A stretch of 6,521 bases of DNA from an uncultured Burkholderiales bacterium (GTDB taxonomy: Bacteria; Pseudomonadota; Gammaproteobacteria; Burkholderiales; Burkholderiaceae_E): the NCBI GenBank assembly GCA_903898725.1, contig CAIUGQ010000610.1, forward strand, positions 1-6,521, read 5' to 3'. Position numbers and translations under genes: made by a program. A model generated the notes under the pieces. That model worked only from the letters and a program-made list of their open reading frames with translations. It was not told the DNA's origin and did no database searches. This document shows positions 1 through 5,629 of this stretch, one piece after another; position 1 is the first letter of the stretch, and each line of letters opens with the position of its first letter.

Positions 1-10
1 AAGCGGCCAT
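1..10 (-). CDS. possible 5' end of a divergent gene (first three codons only)
   Basis: The minus strand reads AGGAGGAG (complement of 19-26), then about 8-10 bases, then ATG (complement of 8-10), then GCC GCT towards the window edge. This is a near-ideal Shine-Dalgarno and start arrangement, so a gene transcribed leftwards probably begins here. Only Met-Ala-Ala is visible and no product can be named. If it is real, bases 11 to about 150 form a divergent promoter region shared with the RluF-like gene. The alternative is a chance match: on the + strand the same bases hold a 14-codon ATG frame (9-53), which could instead be the tail of an upstream gene. Confidence 0.35.
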
Positions 11-49
11 GGCTGTCTCTCCTCCTGACGGTGGCGGCTCGGTCAGGGG

Positions 50-994
50 GTGACGCCGCGCTCTGGCTGCGAGTATCGAGCCTGGCCGTTCGCCGCGGGC
101 GACGGGTGTGGCGCGATCGGAACGGCAGCCCCGGCCGGGTCGTGCCGCTATCATGGCGGGCTGGCCGCCGTCCTGCGCGGCCGCCGCCCCGCCAGGTCAC
201 GCCTCCCGCCCAAACCCCCCAGGCCGGCCGCCGCCGCGCAGCGTGCCGCGAACCACGCCAATCCCGACGATCCGCGCCTGTCCAAGCGGATGAGCGAACT
301 CGGCCTGTGCTCGCGCCGCGAGGCCGACGACTGGATCGCGCGGGGCTGGGTGAAGGTCGACGGTCGCGTGGTGAGCGAGCTCGGCACGCGCGTGCCGCCG
401 CAGGCCCGGATCGAGGTCGACCGTGCGGCCGCGCGACGTCAGGACGAGCAGGTGACGATCCTGCTCAACAAGCCGATCGGCTTCGTCTCGGGGCAGGCCG
501 AGGACGGCTACCGGCCGGCCGCGGTGCTGCTGCGCCCGGAGAACCGCTGGGCCGAGGACCCGTCGCCGACCCGCTTCGACCCGATGCACCTGCGCGGCCT
601 CGCGCCCGCCGGCCGGCTCGACATCGATTCCACCGGGCTGCTGGTGTTCACGCAGGACGGCCGCATCGCGAAGCACCTGATCGGCCGGGACTCCGAGGTC
701 GAGAAGGAGTACCTGGTGCGTGTCGAGGGTCGCCTCCCCGAGCGCGGCCTCGCGCTGCTGCGTCACGGGCTCGAGCTCGACGGCGTGACCCTGCGGCCCG
801 CCGAGGTGTCCTGGCAGAACGAGGACCAGCTGCGCTTCGTGCTGCGCGAGGGCCGCAAGCGGCAGATCCGCCGGATGTGCGAGGCCGTCGGCCTCGCGGT
901 GACGGGCCTCAAGCGTGTGCGCAGCGGCGGCGTGCCGCTCGGTGCGCTGCCCCTGGGCCAATGGCGCTACCTGCGCCGCGACGAGAGGTTCTGA
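50..994 (+). CDS. rluF: RluF-like 23S rRNA pseudouridine synthase (RsuA/RluB/RluF family)
   Basis: Predicted to isomerise a uridine in 23S rRNA to pseudouridine in the cytoplasm. E. coli RluF acts at U2604; the target here is inferred. An S4 RNA-binding domain begins near residue 76 (RLSKRMSELGLCSRREAD). The catalytic-loop motif GRLDIDSTGLL follows, with the predicted nucleophile Asp at residue 191 (codon 620-622). The C-terminal signature RKRQIRRMCEAVG lies near 269-281, and the ending PLGQWRYL resembles PLGEWRDL of E. coli RluF. The start is uncertain. GTG at 50 opens the frame but gives a roughly 75-residue Pro/Arg/Ala-rich N-terminus unlike a normal domain. The next in-frame ATG (290, residue 81) would cut off the first residues of the S4 domain, and no ATG, GTG or TTG lies in frame between about 150 and 290. 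A start at 153 would need a one-base frameshift. The stop codon directly touches the next gene's GTG, so the two are probably cotranscribed and translationally coupled. Function is secure to family level; the RluF subtype is likely. Confidence 0.85.
   Translation: MTPRSGCEYRAWPFAAGDGCGAIGTAAPAGSCRYHGGLAAVLRGRRPARSRLPPKPPRPAAAAQRAANHANPDDPRLSKRMSELGLCSRREADDWIARGWVKVDGRVVSELGTRVPPQARIEVDRAAARRQDEQVTILLNKPIGFVSGQAEDGYRPAAVLLRPENRWAEDPSPTRFDPMHLRGLAPAGRLDIDSTGLLVFTQDGRIAKHLIGRDSEVEKEYLVRVEGRLPERGLALLRHGLELDGVTLRPAEVSWQNEDQLRFVLREGRKRQIRRMCEAVGLAVTGLKRVRSGGVPLGALPLGQWRYLRRDERF
149..154 (+). promoter_or_regulatory. possible -10 element upstream of the RluF-like gene
   Basis: TATCAT matches five of six bases of the sigma-70 -10 consensus in an otherwise GC-saturated stretch. 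No convincing -35 hexamer is seen 16-18 bases upstream. If it is used, transcription would begin near 161, downstream of the GTG at 50, and the RluF-like protein would have to start later than the full open frame allows. Weak evidence on its own. Confidence 0.25.
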
Positions 995-2227
995 GTGACG
1001 AGCGATACCCCGGCTGCGGCCGCGACCGATCTCCCCGTGATCCGCTGGACCGAGGAGGGGATCGAGCATTCGGCGCGCTGGCGCTCCGAGCGCGGTGCGC
1101 CGCCGCCCCGCAGCGTGACCGTCGCCGACGACACCATGTCCGCCGACGAGGCCTACGGACTCGCCTGCCAGGGCGTGGCGCTGCTGTGGCGCGGCGACTT
1201 CCAGAACGCGCGCCAGATGCTGACGGCGCTGGCCAACCGCACCGACCGCAAGCCGCGTCGCGCGGCCGAGGCCGGCCGGGGCGGCAAGGCGGGCAAGGGC
1301 GGCAAAGCTGCGCCCGACGCCGTCGTGCCGCCGGCGAAGCCGCCACTCGAGGTCTTCAACCTGCAGCGTCTGGCGCGCTCGCAGCGGGCCCGCACGCTCG
1401 GCATGCTGCTGATCCCGCTCGAGGCCGGTCACGCGATCCCGCTGCGCCGTGCCCCGGACCTGACGGCCGCGTGCGCCGAGGTCTGGGGGCCCGCCGACGG
1501 ACCCGCCGTCGTGTCGATGCGCGAGCTGCTCGGCGTCAACGGTGCGCACGAGTGGCGTGCCAACGGCATCGAGGTTCCCGCGATTGGCGGGCGCATCCAT
1601 CCGCACTACGGCGTGTTCGCGCCGACCCGTGCCGAGTACGTGGAGCTGGTCGCCCGCGCGCCGCTGCCGAAGGCCGCCGCCGCGCTCGGCACCGCCTTCG
1701 ACGTCGGCACCGGCACTGGCGTGCTCGCGGCGGTGCTCGCCCGGCGCGGGCTGGCCCGCGTCGTCGCCACCGACATGGATGCGCGGGCGCTGGCCTGCGC
1801 GCGGGAGAACATCGCCCGTCTGGGGCTGGAGGACCGCGTGCAGGTCGTGCAGGCCGACCTCTTCCCCGAGGGCCGCGCCCAGCTCGTCGTCTGCAACCCG
1901 CCCTGGGTGCCCGCCCGACCGAGCTCGCCGCTGGAGCACGGCGTCTACGATGCCGACGGCCGGATGCTCAAGGGCTTCCTGTCCGGGCTGGCCGCGCATC
2001 TGGCGCCGGGCGGCGAGGGCTGGCTGATCCTGTCCGACCTGGCCGAGCACCTCGGCCTGCGCAGCCGTGACGAGCTGCTCGCCGCGATCGCCGCGGGCGG
2101 GCTGGAGGTGCTCGAGCGCCTCGACGTCAAGCCCGCGCACAAGCGCGCCTTCGATGCGACCGATCCGCTGCACGCGGCGCGCTCGCGCGAGAAGACCTCG
2201 CTCTGGCGCCTCGCCGTCCGGGCGTGA
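995..2227 (+). CDS. class I SAM-dependent methyltransferase with NPPW motif
   Basis: Predicted methyltransferase of about 410 residues. The catalytic Rossmann domain occupies roughly residues 210-410. The SAM-binding motif I is FDVGTGTG (235-242), an acidic residue follows in VVATDMDA, and N-P-P-W sits at 301-304. (N/D)PP(Y/W) is known in enzymes that methylate planar amide or amino nitrogens, such as PrmC-type glutamine methyltransferases and RsmC- or TrmN-type RNA enzymes, so the substrate may be a protein glutamine or an RNA base; I cannot say which. The N-terminal half (1-85 and 118-210) is a separate region that I do not recognise. It is joined by a Gly/Lys/Ala/Pro-rich linker (about 85-117) that looks disordered. 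The start is GTG at 995, immediately after the TGA of the pseudouridine synthase, with GAGAGG at 983-988 as ribosome binding site. The next ATG is at residue 48. The pairing with an rRNA-modifying enzyme is suggestive of a translation-related target, but that is inference. Confidence 0.8.
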   Translation: MTSDTPAAAATDLPVIRWTEEGIEHSARWRSERGAPPPRSVTVADDTMSADEAYGLACQGVALLWRGDFQNARQMLTALANRTDRKPRRAAEAGRGGKAGKGGKAAPDAVVPPAKPPLEVFNLQRLARSQRARTLGMLLIPLEAGHAIPLRRAPDLTAACAEVWGPADGPAVVSMRELLGVNGAHEWRANGIEVPAIGGRIHPHYGVFAPTRAEYVELVARAPLPKAAAALGTAFDVGTGTGVLAAVLARRGLARVVATDMDARALACARENIARLGLEDRVQVVQADLFPEGRAQLVVCNPPWVPARPSSPLEHGVYDADGRMLKGFLSGLAAHLAPGGEGWLILSDLAEHLGLRSRDELLAAIAAGGLEVLERLDVKPAHKRAFDATDPLHAARSREKTSLWRLAVRA

Positions 2228-2235
2228 CGCCGCCC

Positions 2236-2259
2236 TCCCGGCCGCTGTCCCGGCCGCTG
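2236..2259. repeat. two perfect tandem copies of a 12-bp unit
   Basis: TCCCGGCCGCTG occurs at 2236-2247 and again at 2248-2259, eight bases after the methyltransferase stop. A related GCCGCCGCTG follows near 2274-2283. No T-tract follows, so this is not a clear intrinsic terminator. It is probably replication-slippage material in a GC-rich gap; no function is proposed. Confidence 0.6.
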
Positions 2260-2295
2260 TTTCGCCGCGGTCCGCCGCCGCTGTCATCCGGCTGA

Positions 2296-2341
2296 AACCT
2301 TCGCCCGGTATCCTTCGAGTTCTCTAGAATATTCGAAGGTT
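2296..2341 (+). promoter_or_regulatory. candidate ArsR operator and promoter of the gapdh-arsJ-arsC unit
   Basis: This is an AT-richer island within the 148-base gap between the methyltransferase and the arsenic genes. It holds an imperfect dyad TTCGAG-N4-CTAGAA (2314-2329) whose six-base arms match as inverted repeats at five of six positions. The same two arms with the same spacing recur before arsR. The dyad overlaps TAGAAT (2325-2330), a good -10 match, although no clear -35 is seen at standard spacing. Around it are CCTTCG at 2298-2303 and 2312-2317 and the inverse CGAAGG at 2334-2339. AACCTTCG (2296-2303) is perfectly inverted as CGAAGGTT (2334-2341), and GAATATTC (2327-2334) is a palindrome. 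Repressor binding over the -10 would block transcription. The assignment to ArsR is inference from position and repetition. Confidence 0.6.
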
Positions 2342-2375
2342 GGGGCGGCTCGCGCCGTGTCCCGCCTCCCCCGAC

Positions 2376-3419
2376 ATGCGTGTGGGCATCAACGGAATGG
2401 GCCGGATCGGCCGACTCGCCCTGCGGGCCGCGTTCGGCGCGGCCGAGCGCGGCGGCGACGATCCGCGTGCGGACAACCGTCTCGACGTGGTTCACGTCAA
2501 CGAGCTCAAGGGCGGGGCGGCCGCGACCGCGCACCTGCTCGCCTTCGATTCGGTGCAGGGCCGCTGGCGGGCCGACATCGCGGCCGAGGGCGAGGACACC
2601 GTGCGCATCGGCGAGCGGCGCCTGCGGTACACCTCGCACGCGAGCGCGGCCGAGGTCCCGTGGGGCGAGCTCGGCGTGGACCTGGTGCTCGAGTGCACCG
2701 GCAAGTTCCTCACGCCCGAGACGCTGCAGGGCCACCTCGATCGCGGCGCGAAGCGGGTGATCGTCGCCGCCCCGGTCAAGGTCGGCGACGTGCTCAACAT
2801 CGTCGTCGGGGTCAACGACGGTCTCTACGACCCGGCGCGCCACCGCATCGTCACCGCCGCGTCGTGCACGACGAACTGCCAGGCGCCGGTCGTGAAGGTG
2901 GTGCACGAGGCGATCGGCATCCGCCACGGACAGATCACGACCCTGCACGATCCGACCAACACCAACGTGGTCGTCGATGCGCCCCACAAGGACCTGCGCC
3001 GGGCGCGCAGCGCCCTGCTCAGCCTCGCGCCGACCACCACCGGCAGCGCGACCGCGATCGCGCTGATCTACCCGGAGCTCAAGGGCAAGCTCGACGGGCA
3101 TGCGGTGCGTGTCCCGGTGCTCAACGCCTCGCTCACCGACTGCGTGTTCGAGATGAAGCGCGAGACCACGGCGGCCGAGGTCAACGCGCTGTTCGAGGCG
3201 GCCGCGCGCGGTCCGCTCGCCGGCATCCTCGGCTGCGAGACGCGCCCGCTCGTCAGCGTCGACTACGCGCGCGACACCCGCAGCGCCATCGTCGACGCGC
3301 CCTCGACGCTGGTCACCGACGGCACGCTGCTCAAGGTCTACGCCTGGTACGACAACGAGATGGGCTACGCGTGCCGGATGGTCGACCTCGCCTGCCTGAT
3401 GCAGGCACGCGGCCTGTGA
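2376..3419 (+). CDS. gapdh: ArsJ-associated glyceraldehyde-3-phosphate dehydrogenase
   Basis: A 347-residue type I GAPDH. In organisms with ArsJ, this paralogue uses arsenate in place of phosphate to make unstable 1-arseno-3-phosphoglycerate with reduction of NAD; ArsJ then exports the product. The NAD-binding Rossmann start is GINGMGRIGR (residues 4-13). The active-site segment ASCTTNC carries the predicted catalytic Cys at 164, and the partner His is at 191 in TTLHDPTNTN. The phosphate/substrate-site segment contains DLRRAR and TTTGSA, and the C-terminus carries YDNEMGY. HDPTNTN, in place of the glycolytic HAYTGDQ type, and the VNELKGG...FDSVQGRW stretch fit the ArsJ-associated branch. I chose ATG 2376 because it gives a canonical GAPDH N-terminus; a TTG at 2340 would add 12 non-homologous residues. 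The ATG has no evident Shine-Dalgarno. It is the first gene of the likely unit and ends 16 bases before arsJ. The GAPDH family is certain, and the arsenic role is supported by the neighbour. Confidence 0.93.
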   Translation: MRVGINGMGRIGRLALRAAFGAAERGGDDPRADNRLDVVHVNELKGGAAATAHLLAFDSVQGRWRADIAAEGEDTVRIGERRLRYTSHASAAEVPWGELGVDLVLECTGKFLTPETLQGHLDRGAKRVIVAAPVKVGDVLNIVVGVNDGLYDPARHRIVTAASCTTNCQAPVVKVVHEAIGIRHGQITTLHDPTNTNVVVDAPHKDLRRARSALLSLAPTTTGSATAIALIYPELKGKLDGHAVRVPVLNASLTDCVFEMKRETTAAEVNALFEAAARGPLAGILGCETRPLVSVDYARDTRSAIVDAPSTLVTDGTLLKVYAWYDNEMGYACRMVDLACLMQARGL

Positions 3420-3435
3420 GCGGGCGGAGCCGGCG

Positions 3436-4689
3436 ATGAACGAGGGGACCCGCAACTACGCGACCGTCACCGCCGCCTACTGGGGCTTCACGCTCACCGA
3501 CGGCGCGCTGCGGATGCTGGTGCTGCTGCACTTCTATCGGCTGGGCTACTCGCCGTTCACGCTCGCCTTCCTGTTCCTGCTCTACGAGGCCGCCGGCGTG
3601 CTGGCCAACCTCGTCGGCGGCTGGCTGGCGACCCGCTACGGCATCGCTCGGATGCTCGCAGTGGGGCTGTCGACGCAGATCGCCGGCTTCCTGCTGCTGT
3701 CGGCGCTGTCGCCCGACTGGAGCGCGGCGATGTCGGTCGCCTGGGTCGTCGTCGCGCAGGGCATCTGCGGCGTGGCCAAGGACCTGACCAAGACCGCGAG
3801 CAAGTCGGCGATCAAGCTGACCGCGGGCACCGCCTCCGGGCAGCTCTTCAAGTGGGTGGCGTTCTTCACGGGCAGCAAGAACGCGATGAAGGGCGTCGGC
3901 TTCTTCGCGGGCGGGCTGCTGCTGCAGGCGCTCGGCTTCCAGGCGGCGCTGTGGACCATGGCCGCGTTGCTCGCGCTGGTGCTGGCCGGCGTCCTCGCCT
4001 GGGTGCCGCCGCTGATGGGGCGAGCCAAGGCGTCGAAGTCCGCGCGCGAGCTGTTCGCCAAGAACCGGGGCATCAACCTGCTGGCGGCCGCGCGCGTCGC
4101 GCTCTTTGGTGCCCGCGATGTCTGGTTCGTCGTCGGCGTGCCGGTGTTCCTCTACTCGGCGGGGTGGACCTTCACGATGGTCGGCGCCTTCCTCGCGCTG
4201 TGGACGATCGGCTATGGCGTCGTGCAGGCGGCGGCGCCCGCCCTCGTGCGCCGCAGCGCCGACGGCTTGTCGGCCGAGGTGCCCGCCGCCCGCCTGTGGT
4301 CGGGGCTGCTCGCGATCGTGCCGATCGGCCTGGCGGCGCTGGTCGTGGCCGAGGTCGACCACCTCGAGTGGGTGGTGGTCGCCGGGCTCGGCCTCTTCGG
4401 CGTCGCCTTCGCGGTCAACTCGTCGGTGCACTCTTACCTGATCCTCGCGTACGCGGGCTCGGAGAAGGCCGCCGAGGACGTCGGCTTCTACTACGCCGCG
4501 AACGCGCTCGGCCGCTTCCTCGGCACGCTGCTGTCCGGGGTGCTCTACCAGTGGGGCGGGCTCGTCGCAGCGCTGGCCGGCTCGGCGGCGATGCTCGTCG
4601 CCTGCTGGCTGGTCACGCTCGCGCTGCCGACTGCCGTGCCCGCGCGCCTCGGCGCGACACCTCGACCCTCCCCTCAGACGGAGTCCTGA
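3436..4689 (+). CDS. arsJ: organoarsenical efflux MFS transporter ArsJ
   Basis: A 417-residue inner-membrane protein of the major facilitator superfamily. ArsJ exports 1-arseno-3-phosphoglycerate, which then falls apart to arsenate outside, so the pair acts as an arsenate efflux system. The N-terminus NYATVTAAYWGFTLTDGALRMLVLLHF is characteristic of ArsJ. About 12 hydrophobic segments are visible, roughly at 10-33, 41-62, 73-91, 98-114, 153-170, 172-190, 213-240, 245-270, 285-306, 310-335, 350-371 and 374-397. A basic, Lys-rich loop (about 115-152, with KDLTKTASKSAIKLTA and GSKNAMKG) lies between the fourth and fifth and is a plausible place for contact with the anionic substrate (inference). 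The start ATG has GGAG at 3426-3429, six bases upstream. The gene lies between the dedicated GAPDH (16-base gap) and arsC (1-base gap), which strongly supports the assignment. Confidence 0.93.
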   Translation: MNEGTRNYATVTAAYWGFTLTDGALRMLVLLHFYRLGYSPFTLAFLFLLYEAAGVLANLVGGWLATRYGIARMLAVGLSTQIAGFLLLSALSPDWSAAMSVAWVVVAQGICGVAKDLTKTASKSAIKLTAGTASGQLFKWVAFFTGSKNAMKGVGFFAGGLLLQALGFQAALWTMAALLALVLAGVLAWVPPLMGRAKASKSARELFAKNRGINLLAAARVALFGARDVWFVVGVPVFLYSAGWTFTMVGAFLALWTIGYGVVQAAAPALVRRSADGLSAEVPAARLWSGLLAIVPIGLAALVVAEVDHLEWVVVAGLGLFGVAFAVNSSVHSYLILAYAGSEKAAEDVGFYYAANALGRFLGTLLSGVLYQWGGLVAALAGSAAMLVACWLVTLALPTAVPARLGATPRPSPQTES

Positions 4690-4690
4690 C

Positions 4691-5185
4691 ATGTCCTCCC
4701 GCGTCCACACCGTGCTGTTCATCTGCTCGCACAACTCGGCCCGCTCGATCATGGCCGAGGGCATCCTCAACAGCCTGGCCGGCGGCCGCTTCGTCGCGTA
4801 CTCGGCCGGCAGCCATCCGGCGGGCGAGGTCCATCCGCTGGCGCTCGCGACCCTCGAGTCGATGCGCATGCCGACCGAGGGCTACCGCAGCAAGGACTGG
4901 TCGGAGTTCGCCGTGCCCGGCGCGCCCGCCCTCGACTTCGTCTTCACCGTCTGCGACACCGCGGCCGGCGAGGTCTGTCCGGTCTGGCCCGGACAGCCGC
5001 TGACGGCGCACTGGGGTGTCGCCGACCCGGCCGCCTTCCGGGGCTCCGAGGCCGAGACCCGCCAGTGTTTCCGAGACACCGCGATCGTGCTCAAGCGGCG
5101 CATCGAGTTCCTGCTCGCGCTGCCGCTCGCCTCGCTCGACCGGCTCGCGATCCAGCGGGCGGTCGACGACATCGGCCGGGGGTGA
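4691..5185 (+). CDS. arsC: arsenate reductase ArsC, low-molecular-weight phosphatase fold
   Basis: A 164-residue cytosolic enzyme that reduces arsenate to arsenite, which the downstream ACR3 pump can extrude. The anion-binding loop C-S-H-N-S-A-R (CX5R) is at residues 12-18, with Cys12 as the predicted nucleophile. The DP pair of the family, with the general-acid Asp at 112, is in TAHWGVADP. Further cysteines are at 88, 96 and 126; FTVCDTAAGEVCPVWPG (84-100) carries the first two. In this fold such cysteines relay the disulfide to thioredoxin or glutaredoxin, and which reductant serves here cannot be read from the sequence. Length and motifs are complete. The start ATG is one base after the arsJ stop, with GGAG at 4680-4683, so it is almost certainly cotranscribed with arsJ. 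An 81-base gap separates it from arsR. Confidence 0.93.
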   Translation: MSSRVHTVLFICSHNSARSIMAEGILNSLAGGRFVAYSAGSHPAGEVHPLALATLESMRMPTEGYRSKDWSEFAVPGAPALDFVFTVCDTAAGEVCPVWPGQPLTAHWGVADPAAFRGSEAETRQCFRDTAIVLKRRIEFLLALPLASLDRLAIQRAVDDIGRG

Positions 5186-5206
5186 ACCGGGTCCGTCGCA
5201 TCGCAG

Positions 5207-5229
5207 GGCGGCGGGCCGGCCCCGCCGCC
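5207..5229 (+). terminator. strong GC hairpin between arsC and arsR (no U-tract)
   Basis: GGCGGCGGG (5207-5215) pairs perfectly with CCCGCCGCC (5221-5229) around a five-base loop CCGGC. The 9-bp all-GC stem begins 21 bases after the arsC stop. No run of T follows, so it is not a textbook intrinsic terminator. It may attenuate readthrough, protect the 3' end of the upstream mRNA, or simply reflect GC richness. Its position just ahead of the arsR regulatory site is consistent with a boundary between two transcription units. Confidence 0.4.
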
Positions 5230-5247
5230 GCTTGCGCAACCGATACG

Positions 5248-5265
5248 TTTCGAGGAAACTAGAAA
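5248..5265 (+). promoter_or_regulatory. candidate ArsR operator overlapping the arsR ribosome binding site
   Basis: TTTCGAG-N4-CTAGAAA (5248-5265) is a dyad with seven-base arms and one mismatch. Its core TTCGAG-N4-CTAGAA is identical in arms and spacing to the site upstream of gapdh. It covers the Shine-Dalgarno GAGGA (5252-5256) and ends one base before the arsR ATG. A second, smaller perfect inverted repeat GTTTC-GAG-GAAAC lies at 5247-5259. A TTGCGC (5232-5237) upstream could be a -35 element, but no good -10 lies 17 bases on; TAGAAA at 5260-5265 would place the transcript start inside arsR. The role as operator is inference from repetition and position. Confidence 0.55.
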
Positions 5266-5266
5266 T

Positions 5267-5629
5267 ATGGAAGAGAACGACGCGGTCGCGATGCTCGGTG
5301 CCATGGCCCAGGGGATGCGGCTGCGCGTGTTCCGCGCACTGGTGGGGGCGGCCCCCGCCGGCATGACCCCCGGGACGCTGTCGGCGCTGCTCGACGTCCC
5401 CGCCTCGACGCTGTCCTTCCACCTGAAGGCGCTGCAGACCGCCGGCCTCGTGTCCCAGGAGCGGGACGGACGGCACCTGATCTATCGGCCGTCGCTCGAG
5501 CGCATGAACGCGCTGCTGGCGTACCTCACCGACCACTGCTGCCAGGGCGCGGGCGGCTGCGGACCGGTCCGGGTCGCGCCGCCGGTCACGGTTCGCGGTC
5601 CGGTCCGATCGGCGAAGACCTCGGCATGA
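5267..5629 (+). CDS. arsR: ArsR/SmtB-family arsenite-responsive repressor
   Basis: A 120-residue winged-helix DNA-binding protein, expected to act as a dimer that leaves its operator when arsenite binds. The helix-turn-helix spans about residues 34-57, with recognition helix STLSFHLKALQ, followed by the wing GLVSQERDGRHLIYR (60-74). The classical ELCVCDL metal site of E. coli-type ArsR is absent. Instead a C-terminal cluster has Cys91, Cys92 and Cys98 (CC-x5-C). This spacing equals that described for Cys95, Cys96 and Cys102 of Acidithiobacillus ferrooxidans ArsR, so As(III) sensing through these thiols is likely. The tail after 98 is Val/Pro/Arg-rich and probably disordered. The start is ATG 5267 with GAGGA at 5252-5256. 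The stop overlaps the acr3 start by four bases (ATGA). The protein probably represses its own unit and the gapdh unit. Confidence 0.93.
   Translation: MEENDAVAMLGAMAQGMRLRVFRALVGAAPAGMTPGTLSALLDVPASTLSFHLKALQTAGLVSQERDGRHLIYRPSLERMNALLAYLTDHCCQGAGGCGPVRVAPPVTVRGPVRSAKTSA

Noticed and set aside
31..2070. Plus-strand open frame of 679 codons in another frame
   Set aside because: It overlaps both real genes out of frame and is Arg/Ala/Pro/Gly-rich with no domain.
197..2287. Minus-strand open frame of 696 codons
   Set aside because: It lies antisense to the two well-supported enzymes, has Arg/Gly/Ala/His-rich low-complexity composition and shows no recognisable motif. Such frames are typical antisense shadows in very GC-rich DNA.
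2228..2295. Intrinsic terminator after the methyltransferase
   Set aside because: The stretch has a tandem repeat and only very short stems around the stop codon, with no T-tract; nothing supports a terminator call.
2340..2375. TTG start for gapdh adding 12 residues
   Set aside because: The ATG at 2376 gives the standard GAPDH N-terminus, and the extra residues overlap the proposed regulatory repeats.
2127..3455. Minus-strand open frame of 442 codons opposite gapdh
   Set aside because: It is antisense to a clear GAPDH and its composition mirrors third-position GC bias; no domain is visible.
3331..4869. Minus-strand open frame of 512 codons opposite arsJ
   Set aside because: It has an Arg/Gln/His-rich composition without motifs and is fully explained as a shadow of arsJ and arsC codon bias.
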